Assembly (NCBI GenBank): GCA_020199835.1
Contig: JAIVJV010000013.1
Location: 1-64,000, forward strand
Source: Acidobacteriota bacterium
Lineage (GTDB): Bacteria > Acidobacteriota > Blastocatellia > Pyrinomonadales > Pyrinomonadaceae
Direction: 5' to 3'
DNA length: 64,000 nt
Part shown: positions 17,105 to 25,745 of the stretch, piece after piece
Layout: each line of letters opens with the position of its first letter
Numbering within the stretch: position 1 is the stretch's first letter
Translations under genes and position numbers: made by a program
The notes under the pieces: model-generated
Told to the model about the DNA's origin: nothing
The model's database searches: none
Seen by the model: only the letters and a program-made list of their open reading frames with translations

Positions 17105-17599
17105 ATGCGACGCGCCATCTACCCCGGTTCGTTTGACCCTGTTACTAACGGTCACCTGGATATTATTGAACGCGGCTGCAAACTCTTTGACGAGATCATT
17201 ATCAGTATTCTCGTCAATCCTGAAAAACAACCGTTCTTCACGGTGGAAGAACGCCAACAGATGCTCTCGGAAGTGCTGCCGGGCATCGACCGCGGCGGTT
17301 GCACGCTGCATGTCGATTCGTTCAGCGGTCTGCTGGTCCAGTACGCTGTCGCGCAGCAAGCAGACGTGATCGTGCGCGGCATACGCGCGATCTCGGACTA
17401 CGAGTACGAGCTACAGATGGCCCTGATGAATCGCCGTCTCGAACCCGGCATTGAAACCGTCTTCATGATGCCGGCAGAAAGTTATTCCTACGTGAGCTCG
17501 CGCCTCGTCAAAGAAGTGTTTCAGTTGGGTGGGACCGTCGAAGGACTCGTGCCGCCGCTCGTCGAAAAACGGATGAAGGATAAGTTAACCCGGAAATGA
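17105..17599 (+). CDS. coaD: phosphopantetheine adenylyltransferase
   Basis: The 164-aa protein catalyses the fourth step of coenzyme A synthesis, joining 4'-phosphopantetheine and ATP to dephospho-CoA. The N-terminal nucleotidyltransferase motif [10 protein letters not shown] is complete, and [19 protein letters not shown] and [13 protein letters not shown] match CoaD closely. The ATG at 17105 is chosen because it opens [12 protein letters not shown]; the 26 codons upstream are not conserved-looking. Its stop overlaps the start of the aminotransferase gene (ATGA). Confidence 0.97.
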   Translation: MRRAIYPGSFDPVTNGHLDIIERGCKLFDEIIISILVNPEKQPFFTVEERQQMLSEVLPGIDRGGCTLHVDSFSGLLVQYAVAQQADVIVRGIRAISDYEYELQMALMNRRLEPGIETVFMMPAESYSYVSSRLVKEVFQLGGTVEGLVPPLVEKRMKDKLTRK

Positions 17600-18801
17600 A
17601 AACCTGGCAGGCTATGTCGTCATTCCCTGTTTCTAAAAATGTGAGTCGCATGCAGTCGTCAGCCACGATGGCGGCGATGCAGGCTGCGCAAACTTTGCGT
17701 GCTGCGGGTGTCAACGTCTGCGATTTCGGGGCCGGCGAACCGGATTTCGACACGCCGGAAAACATCAAGCAGGCAGCCACAGCCGCGATGAAAGCAGGCA
17801 GGACCAAGTACACCTCTGCCGGCGGCATTCGCGAAATCCAACGCGCCATCATCGATTTTTATCAACGCGAGTTTGAAACCGAATTTCAACCGTCGGAAGT
17901 AATGGCGACCGCCGGCGGCAAACAAGCGATCTTCAACGCCGTCGTGACACTTATCGATCCAGGCGACGAAGTCTTGATTCCGAAGCCTTACTGGGTGACG
18001 TTTCCGGAAGTCGTCGTGTTTGCGGGCGGCACACCGGTCTTCATCGAAACTGAAGAAACCGATTTCGTACTCAACGTCGAGCAGGTGGAACGCGCAATCA
18101 CGGCGCGCACAAAACTAATCATTCTCAACTCGCCCTCGAACCCTTCGGGACGCGTGCTGCCGCCAAACGAGTTTCGCCGCATCATGGAGTTAACGACCGA
18201 ACGCGGGATCTACGTTGTTTCGGACGAGTGTTACCTGCGGTTTGTTTATCCACCGGCCGAGGTCTTCAGCGCAGCGAGTTTACCCACTGAACTCCGAGCG
18301 CGTTTGTGTATTGCCGGATCGTTTTCGAAGACGTATGCGATGACGGGTTGGCGTGTCGGCTACGCGCTCGCTCCTGCCGATTGGACCAAGGCGATGCTGA
18401 AAGTCCAGGGCCACTCGACTTCGAATACAAACTCGATCGCGCAATGGGCCGCCGTCGAAGCGCTCAATGGTCCACAGGACTCGGTCGCGAGGATGCTGGC
18501 GGAATATACGGCGCGAAGAGCGTGGCTGCTGCCGGCGTTATGCGACATTCCCGGGATCAGTTGTGCCCAGCCTGAAGGAGCTTTCTATGCGTTTCCCGAC
18601 GTGCGTGGCTGTTTGAAGAATGGAATGAAGACTTCGGCTGACTTTGCGCAGCGACTGCTCGAGGAGGAGCATACTGTCGTCACGGACGGAGCGGGCTTCG
18701 GCGCGGAGGGCCACGTGCGGATCTCCTACGCAACGTCGATCGAGCGAATAAAAGAAGGCGTCGGACGAATCCGACGCCTTGCAGAGAAGATCAACGCTTG
18801 A
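17596..18801 (+). CDS. class I/II pyridoxal-phosphate aminotransferase (aspartate aminotransferase-like)
   Basis: This 401-aa fold-type I aminotransferase shows [12 protein letters not shown] near the N-terminus, SPSNPSGRV for cofactor contacts, SDECYLRF, and the Schiff-base lysine K245 in [15 protein letters not shown]. An arginine in HVRISYATS near the C-terminus should bind substrate carboxylate. Aspartate or another dicarboxylic or aromatic amino acid is the likely substrate. The start overlaps the coaD stop by four bases; a second ATG at codon 7 is possible. The 3' end carries the hairpin that appears to terminate the opposing TonB gene. Confidence 0.9.
   Translation: MKTWQAMSSFPVSKNVSRMQSSATMAAMQAAQTLRAAGVNVCDFGAGEPDFDTPENIKQAATAAMKAGRTKYTSAGGIREIQRAIIDFYQREFETEFQPSEVMATAGGKQAIFNAVVTLIDPGDEVLIPKPYWVTFPEVVVFAGGTPVFIETEETDFVLNVEQVERAITARTKLIILNSPSNPSGRVLPPNEFRRIMELTTERGIYVVSDECYLRFVYPPAEVFSAASLPTELRARLCIAGSFSKTYAMTGWRVGYALAPADWTKAMLKVQGHSTSNTNSIAQWAAVEALNGPQDSVARMLAEYTARRAWLLPALCDIPGISCAQPEGAFYAFPDVRGCLKNGMKTSADFAQRLLEEEHTVVTDGAGFGAEGHVRISYATSIERIKEGVGRIRRLAEKINA
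18755..18780 (-). terminator. rho-independent terminator for the TonB gene, inside the opposing aminotransferase CDS
   Basis: AAGGCGTCGG and CCGACGCCTT form a perfect 10-bp stem around a six-base loop. Read on the minus strand it is followed by CTTTTATT, as expected for an intrinsic terminator. It lies 26-51 bases past the TonB stop codon. On the plus strand the same bases code for aminotransferase residues near [10 protein letters not shown]. Confidence 0.75.
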
Positions 18802-18805
18802 ACGA

Positions 18806-20596
18806 TTAGTAAAGGTTGAAGTTGTATTCCAACTGCATCCACATCGAAACCGGATGCCCGTCCTTCGTTGCCGGCTGGAATTTAATCTGACGTGCTGCGG
18901 CAATCGCTCTCTCAGTCAAACCATAAGGCAGACCTGAAACAGTGCGGATGTTGGTTACCGATCCGTTGGACGAAAACACCACTTTCAGCACGACCGTACC
19001 GGTAACTTGGTTCTTGCGTGCGTCTTCCGTGTACTGCGGCTCGGGCTTCGAGATCAGACGCGCTTTCGACGTCACTTCTCTACCCGTAAAGATGCGGTCG
19101 TAACCGCCACCGCCGCCACCCGGTCCGCCGCCACCGTCGTTACGGTCACCGCCACCGATGTTGCCGCCACGGCCTGGGCCAATACCGCCACCTTCACCAG
19201 GTCCGATACCGCCGCCAGTTCCCGTGCCGATCCCATTACCCGTGCCCGGGCCAGACGAAGGATCAGTGCTCTTCGACTTGAAGTCGCCGTACGGCAGCAC
19301 ACGCGCATCAGGCGGCACCAACATCGGATCGGCAACCACGGTCGCTGCCACTGGCAGTGATGGATTCTTGATTTGCGGTGGCTTCGGATCCGGCGCTACG
19401 ACTTGCGGCACCGTCAATGAAGCTTGCGGGGTCTTACCAAACGAAGCTGGTTTAGCTTCTTCACGTCCACCGCCGCCGCCGCCGCCGGCCTTCTCCGGCT
19501 TGGGCTTGCTGCCGCCGCCGCTGCCCTTGTTCAAACCGGCAGTGCCGGGATCAGGCGTCGGCTGTTCGTCAGGAATATCGAAAATCTGATCGACGACTTC
19601 GCCTTCCTCGTTCTGCGCGACCAACTGTTGCTGCTTGCCGCGATAGTCAAGGCCGACAATCACACCCAGGATCGCGAACAGGAACACGAACGATGTGACC
19701 ATCGCCGCCACAACGCTGCGCGAGTCGGAAGGCTCAGCGCCCATCACCGCGGCGCCGCGTTCGCGGCCGAGCCACGTTGAAAAGAGCGCTACGAGCATAC
19801 CACCGGCGACGAGTGCAAAAATTATCAAGCTCCCGCGCGACACGCCCGTTGATTGCGAACGATCCATCAGCATCACGGCGCCAACAAGCGCCACCATGCC
19901 GAGGAACGCCGCGCCGATCGCGACCAGCACGTTCGGCTTGCGCAGAAACTGCACGAAGCTCTGCCCGTAACCGGTAAATGCGCGCTTAGTAAATCCGAAG
20001 GGATCTCGTTTGAACTCGGCTCGCGTCAATTGATTTTGACGAGCGACGTCTCTGAGTTCGTGACTGAGACGCGCGACGAGTCCCGCGTCGTCCATGATCG
20101 TGAGATGGTATTCGTCTCGCAGCGCAAGTGCGGACGAGCCGTTACCGGCTGCCGCAGCGGCGTAGAACGGTTCACTCGGCGGAACCTCCGTCGAATTTCC
20201 ATTTGCCCGCGCCGACGTTCCCGCTGCCCTGGTAATCGAAGGATCGTCCTGCCGGCTCAGCGTCAAACTCGGTTCGTCAACAATATTTGCTGACGATGCT
20301 GATTGGGCGACCTTCGCTGCAACGGGCGCCAATGGCGTCCCGTCAACAGGACAGAAGCTGAACTTGTCACCGAACTCTTCTTCACATCTGGAACAGAACT
20401 TCATCGATACTACCTCTTCTCGCCTATGGGGGAGCAGCACCGACTGAGACAGCCCGTCTGCACCTGAAAATTCTCTTGCAAAACTGGTTTCGATTCGCTT
20501 GTCGAGAACTCTCGAAGGCCCTGGCGCGTTCCAGCGTTCGAGCAACGACTTGAGCTCATCATCGGAAACAAACTCTTTTTCCGGCTCAACGCCCAT
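18806..20596 (-). CDS. TonB-family membrane protein with anti-sigma-like N-terminus and zinc ribbon
   Basis: The 596-aa product starts one base after the stop of the ECF sigma gene. Residues 1-64 (ELKSLLERWNAPGPSRVLDK) resemble N-termini of acidobacterial anti-sigma/TonB proteins. From M65 a zinc ribbon follows (MKFCSRCEEEFGDKFSFCPV). Three membrane segments lie at about residues 220-320, then a Pro/Gly-rich periplasmic spacer with long GGG runs. A C-terminal TonB domain ends the protein (SKPEPQYTEDARKNQVTGTV, then ERAIAAARQIKFQPA). It probably transmits energy or a signal to outer-membrane receptors, and pairs with the sigma factor. M65 (20404) has its own AGAGG about ten bases upstream, so a second, shorter product is possible. 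Confidence 0.85.
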   Translation of the reverse strand: MGVEPEKEFVSDDELKSLLERWNAPGPSRVLDKRIETSFAREFSGADGLSQSVLLPHRREEVVSMKFCSRCEEEFGDKFSFCPVDGTPLAPVAAKVAQSASSANIVDEPSLTLSRQDDPSITRAAGTSARANGNSTEVPPSEPFYAAAAAGNGSSALALRDEYHLTIMDDAGLVARLSHELRDVARQNQLTRAEFKRDPFGFTKRAFTGYGQSFVQFLRKPNVLVAIGAAFLGMVALVGAVMLMDRSQSTGVSRGSLIIFALVAGGMLVALFSTWLGRERGAAVMGAEPSDSRSVVAAMVTSFVFLFAILGVIVGLDYRGKQQQLVAQNEEGEVVDQIFDIPDEQPTPDPGTAGLNKGSGGGSKPKPEKAGGGGGGGREEAKPASFGKTPQASLTVPQVVAPDPKPPQIKNPSLPVAATVVADPMLVPPDARVLPYGDFKSKSTDPSSGPGTGNGIGTGTGGGIGPGEGGGIGPGRGGNIGGGDRNDGGGGPGGGGGGYDRIFTGREVTSKARLISKPEPQYTEDARKNQVTGTVVLKVVFSSNGSVTNIRTVSGLPYGLTERAIAAARQIKFQPATKDGHPVSMWMQLEYNFNLY

Positions 20597-20597
20597 T

Positions 20598-21203
20598 TCA
20601 GGCCTCCTTCAAAGTAACAATTTCCCGACCACTATTCAATTCCTGACCGCTATTAACATATGGCCGCAGGATGCTTTTTAGACGCTCCCGCGCCCGGAAC
20701 AAACGGCCTTTCACTGCGCCTACGTCCGCGCCCGTGATCTCCGCGATCTCTCTAAGGTTCAGGCCCTCGTATTCGAAGAGAACGAGCGCTTCACGTTGCA
20801 GCGGAGCAAGACTGAAAATCGCCCTGCGAACCTCCGCGGCAAGTTCCTCGTCAAGCAACTTCCGCAACGGCTGGTGCCGCGGCGAAAGCTCTGGTTCTTG
20901 CGTCATCTCGTCGAGCCCGGTCTCGCGACCCGTGCTCCGGAAGTGTTTCAACGCCAGGTTTCTGGCAGCAGCAAATAAATACGTTCTTAAAGATGCACGC
21001 TCGGGCCGAAAGTTTTCAGGCTTTCGAATTAAGCTCAGGAAACAGTCGTGCGTAACGTCTTCGGCTATATCAACTTCGCCCAGTAACCGGTAGGCAAAAC
21101 GAAAAATCGGCTGCCGGTGTCGGTCGTACAACTCCAGAAAGGCTGCCTCGTCACCCTCTCCTGCTCTTTTCAGTAAAACCTCGTCTGTAGTTCTCTCGGG
21201 CAA
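20598..21203 (-). CDS. ECF-type RNA polymerase sigma factor
   Basis: This 201-aa sigma-70 family factor has region 2 with ELYDRHRQPIFRFAYRLLG and DVTHDCFLSLIRKPENF, and region 4 with LAPLQREALVLFEYEGLN followed by the helix-turn-helix REIAEITGADVGAVKGRLFR. Regions 1.1 and 3 are absent, as in ECF factors. It should direct polymerase to a specialised regulon, probably envelope-related given the membrane TonB/anti-sigma-like partner encoded directly downstream. The target promoters are not identifiable here. Confidence 0.93.
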   Translation of the reverse strand: MPERTTDEVLLKRAGEGDEAAFLELYDRHRQPIFRFAYRLLGEVDIAEDVTHDCFLSLIRKPENFRPERASLRTYLFAAARNLALKHFRSTGRETGLDEMTQEPELSPRHQPLRKLLDEELAAEVRRAIFSLAPLQREALVLFEYEGLNLREIAEITGADVGAVKGRLFRARERLKSILRPYVNSGQELNSGREIVTLKEA

Positions 21204-21428
21204 TCAAGCACTCGATCCTGCAGGAACTGGTTTCCTGCCGAAATTACCGCGAGCCGGAAAAAAGTTACGGGGGTTAAGAATAAAACTTACGCTCTACGAA
21301 TAAACTCCGAAACGCGATATTAATCCCGCGAGGGCCGGCAAGTACATACTCTTTTGCTTTCTCGCGGGCTGGACCGCCCACAACACACATGGCAACCGAG
21401 GCTTAGGATGCGCTCAAAAGCCAAACGG

Positions 21429-21457
21429 TTGACGGGCAAAGACACGGCATCTAAGAT
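21429..21457 (+). promoter_or_regulatory. sigma-70-type promoter for the M16-like gene, almost leaderless
   Basis: TTGACG (21429-21434), a 17-base spacer and TAAGAT (21452-21457). Transcription should begin near 21464, only about three bases before the ATG at 21467, and no Shine-Dalgarno is present. The rest of the divergent gap (21204-21428) shows no gene. Confidence 0.6.
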
Positions 21458-21466
21458 GTTTTACAC

Positions 21467-22873
21467 ATGCCGCCACCCGCTGAAATCAATGTAATCCGAA
21501 GACTTGCAGTCTCAGCACTGCTGTTTGGGCTTCTCGCGCAACCCTGCCTCGGTCAAACGACACGAGAGCCGGAACGCGAGCAGCTACTGAACGGCCTCCG
21601 TCTGCTCATCTGGTCGCAGCCCAACAGTCCTGAGCTCCTCGTCAAATTGCGCCTCCACAGCGGCGCTGCTTTCGATCTGGCCGGAAAGTCGGGCCAGATG
21701 GCTTTGCTTGGCGATCTGCTCTTTCCCGATGCCGCCACCGTCGACTATTTCACGGACGAGCTTGGTGGAAAACTGGACGTCAGCGTCAACTACGATTCCG
21801 TGACGATCACGATGGTTGGCAAAGCGTCCGAGCTCGAGCAGGTAATTTCAGTGCTGCGTAATGCGATTTTATCGACTCAGTTCACGCCGGAAGTCGTCAC
21901 TCGCATTCGCGACGCGCGGCTCAAGGCCTTAAAAGCGCTGACAGTTTCTCCCGCGGTGGTTGCGGACCGCGCGATCGCTGTCAGGCTGTTTGATGAGTTT
22001 CCGTACGGCCGCCATGCCGGCGGCACGCCCGAAGACCTGGCGCGCGTGGACCGTGCCGATCTGATGCTCGCGCACGAACGTTTCTTTGGTTCGAATAACG
22101 CGACTCTCGCGATCGTCGGCGGCGTCACGAAGGCGCGCGCGTTCAGGACCGTACGGCAACTGCTCGGCCCATGGCGCAAGAGTGATAAGCTTGTACCCGC
22201 TACTTTCACACAGCCCAAGTCGCCGGATCCGCGCACGCTGATCGTCAATGTTCCTGGCCCAACTGCTGAAGTTCGTTTGGCCGTGCGTGGTCTTGCTCGC
22301 GCCCACGCGGATTTCCTCACATCGCTGGTGATGGCCCGCCTCGCACAGCATCGCTGGCAGTCAATCGCGGCCGAACTCGCGAATCAGCCGGTGTTTGTGA
22401 GAAGCGATGCGTACGTTTTGCCCGGAGCGGTTGTGATGGGCGCTGCGGTCAGCACTGAAAAGGCAGCCGATGCGCTCGCGAACGCAAGAAAAGTGATTGA
22501 GTCATTGATATCCACTCCAGCCACGGTTGGGGAGTTGGATCGGGCCAAAGCCGAGATCGTGAATGAAACGGTAACGATGGCGTCGAAAATAGAAGCTGTG
22601 CCTGATCCATGGCTCGACGCTGATACCTATCGTTTGAGCGCCGTGCAGGATCAGCCATCGTTGCTGAGAGCTGTTTCGCCTGCCGACATTCAGCGGGTCG
22701 CAACGCGAGTTTTTAAGGATGTGAGCATAGCTTCGGTTGTCGCGGGCGAGTCAGCACAACTGAAAGCGGCCTTACAAGGACGTATTCCATTCGAAGTTCT
22801 CGGGGAGATCGCAGCGCCAACTCCCTCACCAAAACCACCAGCGAAACCTGCGAGTAGTGCCAACCCCAGGTAA
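21467..22873 (+). CDS. secreted M16 (insulinase-family) peptidase homologue lacking the zinc motif
   Basis: The 468-aa protein has a signal peptide ending near residue 30 (LAQPCLGQ). The two-domain M16 fold is recognisable, for example FFGSNNATLAIVGGV in the middle and a C-terminal repeat domain. Where active M16 proteins carry HxxEH, this one reads GQMALLGDLLF (residues 76-86): H, E and H are replaced by A79, G82 and D83. It should therefore be a non-catalytic partner or scaffold, as in known two-subunit M16 enzymes. No active partner is in the window. A Pro-rich tail ends the protein. Confidence 0.85.
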   Translation: MPPPAEINVIRRLAVSALLFGLLAQPCLGQTTREPEREQLLNGLRLLIWSQPNSPELLVKLRLHSGAAFDLAGKSGQMALLGDLLFPDAATVDYFTDELGGKLDVSVNYDSVTITMVGKASELEQVISVLRNAILSTQFTPEVVTRIRDARLKALKALTVSPAVVADRAIAVRLFDEFPYGRHAGGTPEDLARVDRADLMLAHERFFGSNNATLAIVGGVTKARAFRTVRQLLGPWRKSDKLVPATFTQPKSPDPRTLIVNVPGPTAEVRLAVRGLARAHADFLTSLVMARLAQHRWQSIAAELANQPVFVRSDAYVLPGAVVMGAAVSTEKAADALANARKVIESLISTPATVGELDRAKAEIVNETVTMASKIEAVPDPWLDADTYRLSAVQDQPSLLRAVSPADIQRVATRVFKDVSIASVVAGESAQLKAALQGRIPFEVLGEIAAPTPSPKPPAKPASSANPR

Positions 22874-22929
22874 TCACAAATTGTTTGCAAGCGTCTTGCA
22901 ACCAAACCCGAACGAGATTTGGCTTAACT

Positions 22930-23646
22930 GTGCCTGACGTTACGAACGCCGCAAATGACCATGCGGGCCGTGTTCGCGAAATGTTTGGCCGGATCGCGAA
23001 ACGGTATGATCTTTTGAACCACTTGCTTTCCGGCAACGTCGACAAACGTTGGCGCCGGATTGTTGCAGCGAGAGTGCGCGAGAAGCTTCTGTCGAATGAG
23101 GGGCGCGTGCTCGATGTTGCGTGTGGGACAGGCGATTTATCGCTGACGCTGTTTGACATCATAGGAGCGAGAGTTGTCGGTACGGACTTCTGCCGGCCGA
23201 TGCTGGAGATTGCCGCAGCGAAAACTGCGGACCGAATACCACTGATCGAGGGCGACGCGTTGAACCTGCCGTTTCGGGACGGCTCCTTCGAAGTCGTAAC
23301 GATCGCATTCGGATTACGCAATCTGGCCAGTGTGGAAGGCGGTTTGGCAGAACTGCGCCGGGTTTTGAAGCCGGGCGGCTGGGTGGCAGTGCTCGAGTTT
23401 TCGAGGCCTGCGAACGCGATGCTAAGACCGTTGTTTGGTCTGTACTTCACGAGGGTATTACCGTTGATGGGTGGTCTCATCAGTGGTTCGCGAAGCGCGT
23501 ACTCTTATCTACCCGCATCGGTGCAGAAGTTTCCGGACCAGACACAACTCTCGCTCCTGATGCAGCAGGCGGGTTTCGATCAGGTTCAGTTTGAGAACCT
23601 GACAGGTGGTATCGCGGCCTTGCATATGGGCAGAAGGCCGAAATGA
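22930..23646 (+). CDS. ubiE: demethylmenaquinone/ubiquinone methyltransferase
   Basis: This protein of about 238 aa matches UbiE/MenG throughout: MFGRIAKRYDLLNHLLSGNV, then RVLDVACGTGDLSLTL (SAM motif I), FRDGSFEVVTIAFGLRN and a C-terminal GGLISGSRSAYSYLPASV. It methylates the demethylated quinone in menaquinone or ubiquinone synthesis. The GTG at 22930 is chosen because it leaves the usual short N-terminus; a TTG at 22885 would add 15 unlikely residues. A weak inverted repeat (GGTTGCA/TGCAACC, 23659-23686) follows the stop. Confidence 0.93.
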   Translation: MPDVTNAANDHAGRVREMFGRIAKRYDLLNHLLSGNVDKRWRRIVAARVREKLLSNEGRVLDVACGTGDLSLTLFDIIGARVVGTDFCRPMLEIAAAKTADRIPLIEGDALNLPFRDGSFEVVTIAFGLRNLASVEGGLAELRRVLKPGGWVAVLEFSRPANAMLRPLFGLYFTRVLPLMGGLISGSRSAYSYLPASVQKFPDQTQLSLLMQQAGFDQVQFENLTGGIAALHMGRRPK

Positions 23647-23780
23647 TTTTCAGGGATTGGTTGCAGCGTTCTAATACTTTGCAACCAGATACGTAGTCAC
23701 GGGGTGCGGTTTGGTAAGCGCGCGGTTGTCGGGGCTGTGCGAGTATTCGAATCGTACCTCGGGCTACGTTTTTCGTTTTC

Positions 23781-23813
23781 GGCCACAGACCTGCGCCGTG
23801 TGTGTCTGTGGCC
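23781..23813. repeat. perfect 10-bp inverted repeat before the DppB-like gene
   Basis: GGCCACAGAC (23781-23790) and GTCTGTGGCC (23804-23813) flank a 13-base loop. It may serve as terminator of the quinone methyltransferase gene or as a leader structure; the run after it (GTGTTATTATG) is only moderately T-rich. Because it overlaps the earliest possible start of the permease gene (23802), a later start is preferred there. Confidence 0.6.
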
Positions 23814-23831
23814 GTGTTATTATGCGCCGCG

Positions 23832-24836
23832 GTGCGCACCAAACTTCGGTATAAGATTCTCGGCGGTTTGCGCCGCGTGATAATTCTGCTGCTGGTTGTT
23901 TGGACCGTCGTCTCTCTCGTTACGTTACTCATCGAACTCGTCCCCGGTGATCCCGCGGTCGCCGTCCTGGGCGAACAAGCCACTCCTGAACAGTTCGCAC
24001 AATTTCGCGAGCGGCACGGTCTCGATCGTCCGCCGTTCTTCTTCTCTTTTCCGCGCGACGACAATGGCGAACGTCGTTTCGTCTGGCACGGAGCCGATAA
24101 TCGCTACACGGATTACTGGAGCTCGCTGCTGCGGGGCGACATGGGCTTGTCGTTTCGCAACGATCGGCCGGTCATCAGTCTGATTCTTGAACGTTATCCC
24201 GCAACGATCGAGCTCGCCGTCTTCGCGATGCTCATTGCGATCGTCATCGCTATCCCTCTCGGCGTAATTGCCGGAACAAATCGCGGCACGTTGATCGACA
24301 ATGGCGCATCGATTATCGCGTTGCTCGGCATCAGTCTGCCGAGTTTTGTGATCGGGCCAATGCTCGTTTACATCTTTGCGGTCAAAATGCGCTGGCTCGC
24401 GCCGTCGGGACGTTTTGACTGGAGCGACATCATCCTGCCGGCGTTTACGCTCGGCGCCGCGCTGTCTGCGATTCTGACGCGCATGGTTCGTTCGTCGGTG
24501 ATTGAAGAGTTGGGCGAAGACTACGTTCGCACGGCGCGTGCAAAAGGCTTGAGCGAGCGAAAAGTCGTTTACAAACACGTCTTGAAAAACGGACTCATTC
24601 CGGTGGTGACGATTCTGGGTCTGCAACTCGGCGTGCTGCTGGCGGGCGCGATCATCACTGAAAAGATCTTCGGCTGGCCCGGTCTCGGTTTGTTGCTCGT
24701 CGAGGACGGGATCGGCAAACGCGATTATCGCGTCGTGCAGGGTTGCGTCCTCGTGATCAGCATGACCTACATCATCGCCAACCTGCTCACTGACATGGTC
24801 TATCGCTGGCTGGATCCGCGCATTCGAGTTTCTTAG
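23832..24836 (+). CDS. ABC transporter permease, DppB/OppB type
   Basis: A 334-aa inner-membrane permease with six predicted membrane segments, the usual DppB N-terminus (LVTLLIELVPGDPAV) and the EAA loop VRTARAKGLSERKVVYKHVL that docks the ATPase. It should import peptides, or nickel or other small solutes. The GTG at 23832 is preferred to one at 23802 because the latter lies inside a hairpin and would add hydrophobic residues not seen in the family. The partner DppC-like gene follows. No solute-binding protein or cognate DppD/DppF ATPase is encoded nearby. Confidence 0.9.
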   Translation: MRTKLRYKILGGLRRVIILLLVVWTVVSLVTLLIELVPGDPAVAVLGEQATPEQFAQFRERHGLDRPPFFFSFPRDDNGERRFVWHGADNRYTDYWSSLLRGDMGLSFRNDRPVISLILERYPATIELAVFAMLIAIVIAIPLGVIAGTNRGTLIDNGASIIALLGISLPSFVIGPMLVYIFAVKMRWLAPSGRFDWSDIILPAFTLGAALSAILTRMVRSSVIEELGEDYVRTARAKGLSERKVVYKHVLKNGLIPVVTILGLQLGVLLAGAIITEKIFGWPGLGLLLVEDGIGKRDYRVVQGCVLVISMTYIIANLLTDMVYRWLDPRIRVS

Positions 24837-24895
24837 ATCTTTTGCACTTTTTTTTGCTCGCTTACGCGGCGTGATGCTCGGAGCGACCGAGAACG

Positions 24896-24924
24896 AAGTA
24901 CAAAGCTCCAAGTACAAAGTTCAA
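24896..24924. repeat. short dispersed AAGTACAA-type repeat
   Basis: AAGTACAAAGCTCCAAGTAC followed by AAAGTTC directly precedes the DppC-like gene. Related words (AAGTTCTAAGTACAAACTTC and CCAAGTACAA) recur at 30720-30748 between the phosphatase and NfeD genes. Both copies fill intergenic gaps. Their role is unknown. Confidence 0.5.
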
Positions 24925-25740
24925 ATGAATCGGCTAACTGTCATCGGACTGGTAATCGTCGTGGTGCTCGTGATCGTGGCGTTGTTTGCGCCGTGGATCG
25001 CGACCTACGACGTCGGCGCGACGAATCTCTCGATGCGTTATCTGCCTCCGTCCGCGGCGCACTGGTTTGGCACCGACTCCACCGGGCGCGACATTTTTTC
25101 GCGCGTGGTTTTCGGCGCGCGAATTTCGTTGCAGGTCGGGCTCATCGTCGTCACGGTGTCCGCCATCATCGGCACACTCCTCGGAGCAATCGCCGGTTAC
25201 TACGGCGGCTGGGTCGATCGCATTGTTTCCGGCTACGTTTTCAACGTGTTTCTCGCGTTTCCCGGTCTGCTGCTGGCGATCGCGATGGTTGCGTTTCTCG
25301 GCGCGGGCCTGAACAAGCTGATCCTCGCGCTCTGTATCATCGGCTGGGTTGGTTACGCACGCTTGATTCGTGGACAGGTTTTGAAAGTTCGCGAGTACGA
25401 CTTCGTGCAAGCGGCGCGCGCGCTCGGCGCTAGCGACGCGCGCATCCTGTTCATTCACATTTTGCCGAACGCGATTCAACCGCTGATCGTGCAGGCCAGC
25501 CTCGGCATGGCCGGCGCGGTGCTCTCAGAAGCAGCACTCTCGTTTCTCGGACTCGGCGTGCCGCCGCCCGCGCCATCCTGGGGTGTGATGATCGAAGAAG
25601 CGCGCGATCTCTCAACGCTGCAGGCCGCGCCTCACGCGCTGATCTTTCCCGGCATCGCGATCGCGCTCACAGTGCTGGCGTTCAACTTCATCGGCGACGG
25701 TCTGCGCGAGCATCTCGATCCCCGACAACGAGCCCGCTAA
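24925..25740 (+). CDS. ABC transporter permease, DppC/OppC type
   Basis: This protein of about 271 aa has five to six membrane segments. The family signatures are LVIVALFAPWIATYDV, HWFGTDSTGRDIFSRVVFGA and the EAA loop YDFVQAARALGASDARILFI. It should form the heteromeric channel with the preceding DppB-like protein. The frame is open to an ATG at 24871, but those codons are made of the AAGTACAA repeat, so the ATG at 24925 is the better start. The next ATPase gene (five bases on) is of the exporter type and is probably not its motor. Confidence 0.88.
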   Translation: MNRLTVIGLVIVVVLVIVALFAPWIATYDVGATNLSMRYLPPSAAHWFGTDSTGRDIFSRVVFGARISLQVGLIVVTVSAIIGTLLGAIAGYYGGWVDRIVSGYVFNVFLAFPGLLLAIAMVAFLGAGLNKLILALCIIGWVGYARLIRGQVLKVREYDFVQAARALGASDARILFIHILPNAIQPLIVQASLGMAGAVLSEAALSFLGLGVPPPAPSWGVMIEEARDLSTLQAAPHALIFPGIAIALTVLAFNFIGDGLREHLDPRQRAR

Positions 25741-25745
25741 CAGCC

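Noticed and set aside
23720-23770. Possible tRNA T-arm (TTCGAATC)
   Set aside because: The flanking bases do not pair as a T-stem, and no acceptor stem or anticodon arm can be placed.
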